Assembly: GCA_003612525.1 (NCBI GenBank)
Contig: RAZD01000028.1
Location: 1-47,837, forward strand
Source of the DNA: a bacterium C-53
Lineage (GTDB): Bacteria > Bacillota > Clostridia > Lachnospirales > Lachnospiraceae
Length of the DNA stretch: 47,837 nt
Direction of reading: 5' to 3'
Below are positions 33,350-41,158 of this stretch, in pieces. The position numbers were made by a program, and so were the translations under genes. The stretch's first letter is position 1; every line of letters starts with the position of its first letter. The notes below the pieces were generated by a model, which had not been told where the DNA came from, ran no database searches, and saw only the letters and a program-made list of their open reading frames with translations.

Positions 33350-34375
33350 ATGAATGATAAATATATCGTATATTATCCCTATGATGGTACGAATGCATAT
33401 ATAAAAAATATGAAACGGTGTTGGGGCAGAATCTATAAGGTGATTCCTCTTTCTTGTGTGGAAAACAATATTTATGTACTGCGCCATACGAAGGCGATTG
33501 TTTTAAACTGGGTGGAGGGCGGTTTTTTAGACAGTGGGAAAAAGAGGCAGTTGTTTTTGTATAAACGATTGGGCATTAAGATTATCTGGGTGTTTCATAA
33601 TCGTATACCGCATGCCTGTATTGATGATGCGGACAATGAAGCGAAAGCCAGGAAGGATATGCGGTTTCTCGCGGGTATAAGCAGTGCGATTCTTCTGCAT
33701 TCGAGACATAGCAGAATTTATGCAGAAGAATATACAAAAACATTAAGTAAAATATTCTACGTTCCACATGTTGACTATACAAAACAATACAGGTGGACGG
33801 ATGAGCGTGTTAATGATGAAAACCAGGAGTTTACGTATGTATTCCAGGGTGTAATAGCGCCCTATAAAAATATAGAACTACTTATCCGTGTATTTAAGGA
33901 TCTGGATATGGAGCAGTGCCGGCTGCATATTGCCGGAAAGCCCTGCAATAGAGAATATGGAGAGCGGATAGAGAAGTTGTGCCGGGATTCAAGAATCAGA
34001 ATAAGGCTAGAATATCTTTTGGAATATGATGTAGGGGAAGAGCTCAGACGAGGGGATGTTGTGGTATTGCCTTATGATTTAAGAAGCAGCATGAATTCGG
34101 GGGCGATGCTGAATGCGTTTACAAATAAGAGAACTGTAATTGTATCCAACAATGCGATGGCGCAGGATTATGAGAATGAGGACTTTCTTTATATTTATGG
34201 GTATAAAGATGAGGAAGAGCATTACCAGCATTTAAAAGCAGCCATGAGACAGGCGTATCTGAATGGAAAGTCAGATAACAGGAAAAAGGGAGAACGGGCA
34301 TATCAGTATACGAGAATGCACAATGATGACAATGCTGTCGTTCAAAGATTAAGCGAAATATTGAAAAGCATATAA
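33350..34375 (+). CDS. GT4-like glycosyltransferase (GT-B fold)
   Basis: 341 residues. The C-terminal half has TYVFQGVIAPYKNIELLIRVF, LHIAGKP, VVVLPYDLRSSMNSGAMLNAF and VIVSNN, matching the donor-binding half of GT4-type enzymes; the N-terminal half has KIIWVFHNRIPH, an acceptor-side motif. It carries no Rossmann-like extra module. The ATG is seven bases after GGGAG. Confidence 0.8.
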   Translation: MNDKYIVYYPYDGTNAYIKNMKRCWGRIYKVIPLSCVENNIYVLRHTKAIVLNWVEGGFLDSGKKRQLFLYKRLGIKIIWVFHNRIPHACIDDADNEAKARKDMRFLAGISSAILLHSRHSRIYAEEYTKTLSKIFYVPHVDYTKQYRWTDERVNDENQEFTYVFQGVIAPYKNIELLIRVFKDLDMEQCRLHIAGKPCNREYGERIEKLCRDSRIRIRLEYLLEYDVGEELRRGDVVVLPYDLRSSMNSGAMLNAFTNKRTVIVSNNAMAQDYENEDFLYIYGYKDEEEHYQHLKAAMRQAYLNGKSDNRKKGERAYQYTRMHNDDNAVVQRLSEILKSI

Positions 34376-34402
34376 ATTTTTTATGCAGCGGAGGATAACA
34401 AT

Positions 34403-35722
34403 GTGATTAAAGTATCAATATTGATTCCTGTATATAACGTGGAGAAATATTTGAAGCAGTGCCTTTGCAGCGTAGTGAACCAGACCCTGAAAGAGATAGA
34501 AATCATATGTGTGGATGACGGGTCAACGGATTCGTCGGGGCAGATATTGGATGATTATGCACAAAAGGACAGCAGAATAAAAGTGCTTCATAAAGAAAAC
34601 AGCGGATATGGAGATTCTCTTAACAGAGCGCTCGAGACAGCGCAAGGCGAGTATATAGGCATACTTGAAAGTGATGATTTTGCAGAACCAGACATGTATG
34701 AATTTCTATATCAGATAGCGGTATCGGAGTCACTGGATTGTGTGAAGTCGAATTATTACCGATATTCGGAAGAAGGCAGAGTATATCATGAAGCCTTGCG
34801 CAATTGTGATTACGGTGTGGTGTTTTCAGCGGATGAGAACATGGAGAAATTCTTTACAGGTGCAATTAATATATGGGCCGGAATCTACAGAAGAGAGTTT
34901 TTACTAAAAAATGATATTCGTTTCCTTTGTACGCCAGGCGCTTCATACCAGGATTTGTCATTCTGGTTTAAGGTGTATGTATCGGCTGAGAGAAGCTGTT
35001 TTACGAAAAGGGCATTTATCAATTACAGGGTTGACAATTCTGCTTCCTCAGTAAAATCCAAAGACAAAGTTTTTTTTATATGTGACGAAGTTGCAGAATG
35101 CAAAAAATATTTGTATCGTACGAATCGCAGTCTGGATGTTTTTTATCCCAGACTGATTAAAATAATGTACGCGGTATACAGATGGAATGCAAACAGGATT
35201 GCAGTATCCCATTTAAAAGAGTTTATGAATAGAATAGTGCCGGAAATGAAAGAGGATAAACAGGGCCGGTACATGGACAGAACTATATTTGAAGATTGGC
35301 AGTGGGAAGAATTCCGGTGCATGGTGGAATTATCTGACGCATTTATCAGAATGCAATATATCCAGCGGGGAAATGAGCTTTGTGAAAACAATAAAGTATA
35401 CGGTCAGATGATTGTAAAGTATTTATGCGACAGAGACATTTATATCTATGGAGCGGGGAAATATGGAAAGAGGTTGAAACATCTGCTTCGTCAGAATGGT
35501 TATAACCGTGAAATACGATATTTGGTTTCTGAGATAGATGACTGTAAAAAAGAAGGAAATGTAACGTGTATAACAGATGCATCGCTTGATAAACAAAAGG
35601 TTGTAGTTGTAGCAGTTGCAGATGTTGTGAAAAAAGTGGATATGCTTGAAAAGGCAAGGGAGCAGGGATTCCAACAGGTATTTGCGATAGACGATGTGAT
35701 AAGAAATCTTTTTGAAAAATGA
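34403..35722 (+). CDS. GT2 glycosyltransferase with C-terminal Rossmann-like module
   Basis: 439 residues. GT-A core: VSILIPVYNVEKYLKQCLCS, IICVDDGSTDSS and GILESDDFAEPDMYEF, where the usual DxD is SDD. A GIYRREFLL..DIRF.CTPGASYQDLSFWFK block marks a subfamily shared with the proteins at 38370 and 39779. Residues about 340-439 are the Rossmann-like module (IYIYGAGKYGKRLKHLL). The start is GTG, eight bases after GGAGG. It is the last complete gene of the AT-rich cassette. Confidence 0.88.
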   Translation: MIKVSILIPVYNVEKYLKQCLCSVVNQTLKEIEIICVDDGSTDSSGQILDDYAQKDSRIKVLHKENSGYGDSLNRALETAQGEYIGILESDDFAEPDMYEFLYQIAVSESLDCVKSNYYRYSEEGRVYHEALRNCDYGVVFSADENMEKFFTGAINIWAGIYRREFLLKNDIRFLCTPGASYQDLSFWFKVYVSAERSCFTKRAFINYRVDNSASSVKSKDKVFFICDEVAECKKYLYRTNRSLDVFYPRLIKIMYAVYRWNANRIAVSHLKEFMNRIVPEMKEDKQGRYMDRTIFEDWQWEEFRCMVELSDAFIRMQYIQRGNELCENNKVYGQMIVKYLCDRDIYIYGAGKYGKRLKHLLRQNGYNREIRYLVSEIDDCKKEGNVTCITDASLDKQKVVVVAVADVVKKVDMLEKAREQGFQQVFAIDDVIRNLFEK

Positions 35723-35757
35723 AACAGAAAATTTATAAAACAGACAGGTATAGAGAA

Positions 35758-37107
35758 ATGAACCCTAAAGTATCCGTCATTATTCCGGTATACAATGCAG
35801 AAAACTACATAAAGGAATGTCTGGACAGCGTACTCAGCCAGTCGCTCCCCGAACTGGAAGTCCTTTGCATAGACGACTGTTCCACAGACCGTTCCGTGGA
35901 GGTCATAAGCCAGGAAGCCCTCCGGGACGCCCGGGTGGTTCTGGTACGGAATGAGTGCAACATGGGTGCGGGGGAGACGAGAAACAGAGGCATTGCGCTG
36001 GCAAAAGGGAAATATTTCTTCTTTCTGGATGCGGATGACTTTCTGGCGGAAGATGCAGTGGAAAAGCTGTATGAGCGTTCGGAACAACACAGCCTGCAGC
36101 TCTGCTTCTGCCCCCATGCAGTCTATGATGAAACGAACGGAAGCTTAAGGAAAAGTCCGCAGACAACGGATGTCTTTCTGAAACGGTACCAAAACCGGGT
36201 GTTTTCCTTTGTGCAGGTGCGGCGTTTCCTGTACCAGAACATCTTCTGCGTGCCGTGGAACCGGCTGTATCTGACAGAGTTTGTGAGGAACTCCCCGGTC
36301 CGGTTTCCCCGGTTAAGAAATTCGGAAGATTTCTTCTTCGGGGACGCAATTGTGACGGAGGCCGTACGGATGGGGACCGTGGAACCGGAGGGGCCGCTTG
36401 TCTACTACCGGATGGGAAGGGAGGGGCAGGTATCCTCCACACTGGGGAAGAACCCCCTGTGCATGACAGAGTCCGTGCGGTTATTGCATGACTATTTAAT
36501 CCAAAACCACAGGCTTGCGGGGATGGAACGCAGCTACCACACGATTGCGCTTGATGTGCTGCTTTTCTCGGTTTCGGCTGCCGGCGCCTCTGATTCGCTG
36601 AAAAGCCGTATGGCGGAACGGGGATTTGCGGAAACGGGAATGGCGGGCCTTTCGCGCGGTGATTTCGCGAATGCCGCAAGCTACAAAACGTATCTTGCGT
36701 TCCTGGAAGGCCGGCTCACGGCGTTTGACCCGTACATGACATCCGTAAAGGAAGACCGGGAGAAATGTGAAAAAGTCAGGGCCTTTCTGGAGGAACACAG
36801 GCGGGAAAAGACAGCCCTGTGGGGAATGTCGAAGAGGGGGCAGGCATTGCTGAATGCGGTTTCGACCGGCAGGGGATTTGACTGTTACATTGACGAGAAC
36901 CCCGGCAGGGGGAAGGAAGCCCCCGGAGGGGCTGCCGTCCGTAAATATGAAGAGATTGCGGAACCGCTGGATTATGTCATGATTTCCAATGCGAAATATT
37001 ATGAGGAGATCTATACCCGGTGCAGGCGGAGGAACCCGGAGTGCAGGGTGATCGACCTGGATACCTTTTTCCGGTGTGACATGAGTATGGAGGAATGTAT
37101 GGCGTAA
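35758..37107 (+). CDS. GT2 glycosyltransferase with C-terminal Rossmann-like module
   Basis: 449 residues. GT-A core: KVSVIIPVYNAENYIKECLD, CIDDCSTDRS and FLDADDFLAED with DxD. The C-terminal part has TALWGMSKRGQALLNAV, CYIDENPGRG and YVMISNAKYY, the Rossmann-like module. The frame extends upstream to 35719, where ATG overlaps the previous stop, but those first residues are AT-coded and unlike the GT2 consensus; MNPKVSV is the natural start although its ribosome site is modest. The shift from AT-rich to GC-rich sequence falls right at this start. Confidence 0.83.
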   Translation: MNPKVSVIIPVYNAENYIKECLDSVLSQSLPELEVLCIDDCSTDRSVEVISQEALRDARVVLVRNECNMGAGETRNRGIALAKGKYFFFLDADDFLAEDAVEKLYERSEQHSLQLCFCPHAVYDETNGSLRKSPQTTDVFLKRYQNRVFSFVQVRRFLYQNIFCVPWNRLYLTEFVRNSPVRFPRLRNSEDFFFGDAIVTEAVRMGTVEPEGPLVYYRMGREGQVSSTLGKNPLCMTESVRLLHDYLIQNHRLAGMERSYHTIALDVLLFSVSAAGASDSLKSRMAERGFAETGMAGLSRGDFANAASYKTYLAFLEGRLTAFDPYMTSVKEDREKCEKVRAFLEEHRREKTALWGMSKRGQALLNAVSTGRGFDCYIDENPGRGKEAPGGAAVRKYEEIAEPLDYVMISNAKYYEEIYTRCRRRNPECRVIDLDTFFRCDMSMEECMA

Positions 37108-37120
37108 GGGAGAGAACGTT

Positions 37121-38377
37121 ATGGAAATACCGGTAGTGTTTGCGACGGATGAAAACTATATATTTTATACGGTGACGGCAGTCACTTCGATGGCGGAGAA
37201 CGCCGCGGAGGATACGTTCTACAGAGTCTATGTGTTAGTTTCCGGGGAACTGGAGAGGGGGCACGGGCTGTTTGACTGCCTTAAGGAAAGGTATGCCAAT
37301 CTGGAGCTTCGCCTTCTGCCGGTGGACGGGCGTGCGTTTGAACATGTCCGCATCCATAACCCGCATGTGACGAAAGCGACCTTTTACAGGCTCCTGCTTG
37401 CCGGGCTCTTAGAGGAGGAGCGGTGCCTGTATCTGGATTCGGATGTGGTTGTGGGCACGGATCTGCAGGAACTGTACCTTACGGAGATGGAAGGTGAGTA
37501 CATAGCGGGGGTCAGGGACCTGTGGATTGATCTTTTGACAAAAGAAGAACGGGAAGCAAGGCGGGAAAGGACGCACATCCCGGACCTGGATGAGTATGTG
37601 AATGCGGGGGTCCTTGTGTTTGACCTGAAAAGAATCAGGGAAGACCATGTAATGGAACGGTTCTGCCGCCATATGGCGTATGACTATCCGTATGAGGACC
37701 AGGACATTGTCAACGTATGCTGCTACGGGAAGATCAGACGCCTGCCTGCGAAGTGGAATCTTTTCACGCTGTTTCTGGGACGCGTGGAAGAGCTGGAAGA
37801 GAGAGGGGTGGACGGAGACGCCGTGCGGCAGATGAGAGAGCGGAAGGGAATCCTCCACTATGCAACGCCGTTTATCCGGCCGTGGGAGTCGGAGCGCTTT
37901 CTGTGCAACGATGTGTGGTGGAAATATGCGTCCGTGTGGTCCGAAAGGCCGGAATACCGGAAGCTGCAGGCGGACATGCGGCAGAAGGAAATCGGACATT
38001 CGAAGGAGAAGATGGCATCGTTTTGCGCAGCACATGAGCGTGTTTTTGTCTGGGGGTTTACAGCGTTCGGGCGGGAAGTCTGTGCCGGCCTTATGGAGGC
38101 GGGCGTCGGGAACATCGCATGTTTTCTTGACCGTGACGCTGAAAAGCAGAAATTCACGTACTGCGGGAAGCGTGTGCAGCCGTTTGACATGGAAAGGTAT
38201 GAGCCGGGGAAACACGGCTTTCTGATCGCGTGCAGGAAAAGCGGGAAAGAGGTGCGGCGGATGCTGATGGAAAAAGGAGTCAGGACGGAAGACATTGTGT
38301 GCTGCATTTATAAGGATAAGATTTATAACCAGTGTTTAAGAGCAGAGTATTTGGAGGAGGGGGAAGGACATGGCTGA
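37121..38377 (+). CDS. GT8 glycosyltransferase with C-terminal Rossmann-like module
   Basis: 418 residues. PVVFATDENYIFYTVTAVTS, CLYLDSDVVVGTDL with the metal-binding DxD, EYVNAGVLVFDL and DQDIVNVCC are the GT8 signature blocks, as in LgtC-like and glycogenin-like retaining enzymes that use UDP-hexose. HYATPFIRPWE near residue 247 is the usual HxxxxxKPW-like segment with Arg in place of Lys. Residues about 295-405 are a Rossmann-like module (RVFVWGFTAFGREV, ACFLDRDAE). The stop overlaps the next gene by eight bases. Confidence 0.9.
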   Translation: MEIPVVFATDENYIFYTVTAVTSMAENAAEDTFYRVYVLVSGELERGHGLFDCLKERYANLELRLLPVDGRAFEHVRIHNPHVTKATFYRLLLAGLLEEERCLYLDSDVVVGTDLQELYLTEMEGEYIAGVRDLWIDLLTKEEREARRERTHIPDLDEYVNAGVLVFDLKRIREDHVMERFCRHMAYDYPYEDQDIVNVCCYGKIRRLPAKWNLFTLFLGRVEELEERGVDGDAVRQMRERKGILHYATPFIRPWESERFLCNDVWWKYASVWSERPEYRKLQADMRQKEIGHSKEKMASFCAAHERVFVWGFTAFGREVCAGLMEAGVGNIACFLDRDAEKQKFTYCGKRVQPFDMERYEPGKHGFLIACRKSGKEVRRMLMEKGVRTEDIVCCIYKDKIYNQCLRAEYLEEGEGHG

Positions 38378-39743
38378 TATTTCCGTCATTGTGCCGGTGT
38401 ATAACGTGGAACCGTATCTGGAGGAGTGTCTTGACAGCCTGAGGGCGCAGACGCATGAAAACATGGAGTTTCTGTGCATTAACGACGGCTCCACGGACCG
38501 GTCGCTGGAGATTCTCCGCCGGTATGCGGAAACGGATTCCAGAATCAGGGTCATCGACAAGCGGAACGAAGGCTACGGAAAGACCATGAACCGTGGGCTG
38601 GAGCTTGCATCCTCCCCGTGGATTGGAATCGTTGAGAGCGATGATTTCGTGGAAGGAAACATGTTTGAAACGCTGTACCGGGCGTCGGAAGGCAGTACAG
38701 CGGACATAATCAAATGCAACTTCTATAAATACACGGAAAAGGAAGGAAGCGAAACGCAGCGCAGCAGGGAATACCCGGAGGCGCTCTATGGCAGAGAATT
38801 CTGTCCGCTTCTCTGCCCGGAAGTTTATGAGGCCCACAGCAGCATCTGGGCGGGGATATACCGGAAGGAATTCCTTGACCAAAACCGGATACGGTTCCAT
38901 GAGACGCCGGGGGCGTCGTATCAGGACATATCCTTCCACTTTCAGGCGCTCTCCTGTGCAAAGAGGATGAAACTCATAGAAGACGCGCTGATCTATTACC
39001 GGACGGATAACATCGGCTCGTCCGTCCATAACCCGGACAAAGTCTTCTGCATATCGGATGAAATGCACCGGATAGAGGACTATATAAACGGACAGACGAC
39101 GGAGCGGCAGGCCGCTTTATGGCCGGTCTTTGCGCGGAAGAAATTTTATGACTACCGATGGAACTATCTGCGTCTGGCGCCGGAATTCCAGTATGCGTTT
39201 TTGAGGCTGATGTCGGAGGAGTTTTTTGCGGATGAAAAGGCAAAGAAGTTTGAGAAGGTACGGTGGATAAATGAATACAACAGGGATGAACTTTATGAAA
39301 TCATAAAGGAGCCGGGGTCTTTTTTTATGCGCACGAAGAAAAAGAGATATGTGGATGAGCGGATTCGGATTGCGGGGACATCGGACCGGAAAATCTATTT
39401 AAAAGGAGTCTTACAGGAAATCAGGGAATCGAAGCGCACGGTCCTGTACGGAGCTGGCGTGCGGGGGAAGCGGACGGCGGAGAAACTGATGGAAAAAGGA
39501 GTGCCCGCATCGAAGCTTGTGTTTGCCGTGACGCGAAAGGGAGCGGAAGAGGAGGCGCTGGGAATCCGGGTGGAAGAGATCGGGAGTCTGGCTTCATGTG
39601 GAGACGGCCTGTTTGTGATGATCACCGTGAAGGAAGACAACCAGATGGAACTGCTGTTAAACCTTAAGCGTCTGGGGATTGAAAATGTGGTTCTGGCCGG
39701 GGAGGAATTTATGGAGGCGCTGGAGGCTCCCGGCGCGTTTTGA
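38370..39743 (+). CDS. GT2 glycosyltransferase with C-terminal Rossmann-like module
   Basis: 457 residues. GT-A core: ISVIVPVYNVEPYLEECLDS, CINDGSTDRS and GIVESDDFVEGNMFE. The IWAGIYRKEFLDQNRIRFHE block, then PGASYQDISFHFQ, makes it a paralogue of the proteins at 34403 and 39779. Residues about 345-450 are a Rossmann-like module (TVLYGAGVRGKRTAEKL, FAVTRKG, FVMITVK). A GGAGGGGGAAGG precedes the ATG. Confidence 0.88.
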   Translation: MADISVIVPVYNVEPYLEECLDSLRAQTHENMEFLCINDGSTDRSLEILRRYAETDSRIRVIDKRNEGYGKTMNRGLELASSPWIGIVESDDFVEGNMFETLYRASEGSTADIIKCNFYKYTEKEGSETQRSREYPEALYGREFCPLLCPEVYEAHSSIWAGIYRKEFLDQNRIRFHETPGASYQDISFHFQALSCAKRMKLIEDALIYYRTDNIGSSVHNPDKVFCISDEMHRIEDYINGQTTERQAALWPVFARKKFYDYRWNYLRLAPEFQYAFLRLMSEEFFADEKAKKFEKVRWINEYNRDELYEIIKEPGSFFMRTKKKRYVDERIRIAGTSDRKIYLKGVLQEIRESKRTVLYGAGVRGKRTAEKLMEKGVPASKLVFAVTRKGAEEEALGIRVEEIGSLASCGDGLFVMITVKEDNQMELLLNLKRLGIENVVLAGEEFMEALEAPGAF

Positions 39744-39778
39744 AGGCAGGGAAACGCCCGGCCAGGAGGAGGAACAAA

Positions 39779-41140
39779 ATGCCAAAAGTAACCGTCATTC
39801 TGCCGTCACTCAATGTGGCGGCCTATATTCATGAATGCATGAAAAGCGTATTAAGCCAGACCCTTACAGACCTTGAAATCCTGTGCATTGATGCAGGCTC
39901 CACGGACGGCACGAATGAAATCTTAGAGGGATACGCCGCAAAAGACGCCCGCATCCGTCTGGTGCAGTCGGAGAAAAAGAGCTACGGCTACCAGCTGAAC
40001 CTCGGCATGGACCTGGCGCAGGGGGAATACATAGGGATTGTCGAGACGGACGACTGCATAGAGCCTGACATGTATGAAACCCTGTATCAGGCCGCGCGCG
40101 AGCACAACCTTGATTATGCAAAGGCCGGATTCTATACACTCGTCACGCCGTATGAAGGGGAGGAATACCTTCTGGAGCATCCGCTCTGCGACACGGGCCG
40201 GCTGCTTTCCTCTGAATATTTCACGGGCCGGCCGCTGTCCCCGGATGTGTACATATGGAACGGGATTTATAAGCGGTCGTTTCTTAGGGAATCGAAAATC
40301 CGGCTGAATGAAAGCCCGGGAGCGGCCTTCCAGGACTGCGGGTTCCGGTATCAGGCGGCCATGAACCTGAGGAGAGGGATGGTGTTGGACCGGCTCTTCT
40401 ATAAATACAGGAGGGACAATGCCGCATCCTCGACGTACCATCCGAAGTTTGCCGCATTCAATCTGGCGGAATGCCGGTATATAAGAAAGCGGATGGAGGA
40501 GAGCGGGATAACGGACCGGGAGAGGCGCGCTTTTATGGCGAGGGAGACGGTGATGATGGCGCTCTCGCCGTACACGACCTACCGGGAGCACAGCCTGCCG
40601 GACGGGGAGATCCTGTCGGCGCTTGACGAATTCCGGAAAATCATTCGGAAAGACCGGGAGGAGGGGCTCTTAAGGCAGGAGGAGATGCTGCGGGAGCAGT
40701 TTGTGGAGATGCGCCTGTTTACGGAGAAGCCGGAAGCGTATGAGGAATACATAACGGTAAAGGCGCGGGCGGATGCGGACACATACGGAAATTTTGTGCG
40801 GGAGATGGCAGAAAAGGAGGAGATTGTCGTGTTCTGTGCGGGGAAGATGGCAAAGTTCGCGCTGTGCCTGATGCGGATGAACGGGCTTCAGAATATCGCG
40901 GCCGTCTGTGACAATAACCGGGAAAAGCAGGGGGATTTCTTTTACGGGCACAGAATTCTGTCACCGGAGGAGGCGGTGCGGAGGCATCCAAAGGGGCACT
41001 TCGTGGTTGCGAACCGGACGAATGCGGAGGAACTCATGCGCCAGCTGTCCGCGCTTGGAATCCGTGAGGAGAACCGGTCGGTGTGCAGGATTCCGATGCA
41101 GGCATTCGGCTGCACGAACTTATTTATGAAAGGCCTGTGA
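39779..41140 (+). CDS. GT2 glycosyltransferase with C-terminal Rossmann-like module
   Basis: 453 residues. GT-A core: KVTVILPSLNVAAYIHECMK, CIDAGSTDGT and GIVETDDCIEPDMYE. The IWNGIYKRSFLRESKIRLNE block, then PGAAFQDCGF, relates it to the genes at 34403 and 38370. Residues about 340-450 hold the Rossmann-like module (IVVFCAGKMAKFALCL, AVCDNNREKQG, FVVANRT), with Cys at the usual first Gly. The ATG is preceded by AGGAGGAGG; the frame upstream to 39740 lacks a good start. Confidence 0.88.
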   Translation: MPKVTVILPSLNVAAYIHECMKSVLSQTLTDLEILCIDAGSTDGTNEILEGYAAKDARIRLVQSEKKSYGYQLNLGMDLAQGEYIGIVETDDCIEPDMYETLYQAAREHNLDYAKAGFYTLVTPYEGEEYLLEHPLCDTGRLLSSEYFTGRPLSPDVYIWNGIYKRSFLRESKIRLNESPGAAFQDCGFRYQAAMNLRRGMVLDRLFYKYRRDNAASSTYHPKFAAFNLAECRYIRKRMEESGITDRERRAFMARETVMMALSPYTTYREHSLPDGEILSALDEFRKIIRKDREEGLLRQEEMLREQFVEMRLFTEKPEAYEEYITVKARADADTYGNFVREMAEKEEIVVFCAGKMAKFALCLMRMNGLQNIAAVCDNNREKQGDFFYGHRILSPEEAVRRHPKGHFVVANRTNAEELMRQLSALGIREENRSVCRIPMQAFGCTNLFMKGL

Positions 41141-41158
41141 CAGGAGGGGAGGATCAGA

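Larger units (their letters stand above)
15320..35757. other. AT-rich cassette inside a GC-rich glycan cluster
   Basis: From just after the diesterase stop to the first codons of the GT2 gene at 35758, base composition and codon use shift sharply to A and T (codons such as AAA, ATA, TTA and GAT dominate). Both flanks favour GCG, CGG, CTG and GAC. The change is abrupt at both ends. No transposase or repeat was found at either junction. The boundaries are judged by eye and should be good to about 100 bases. This is best explained by import or exchange of a gene cassette. Confidence 0.7.
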
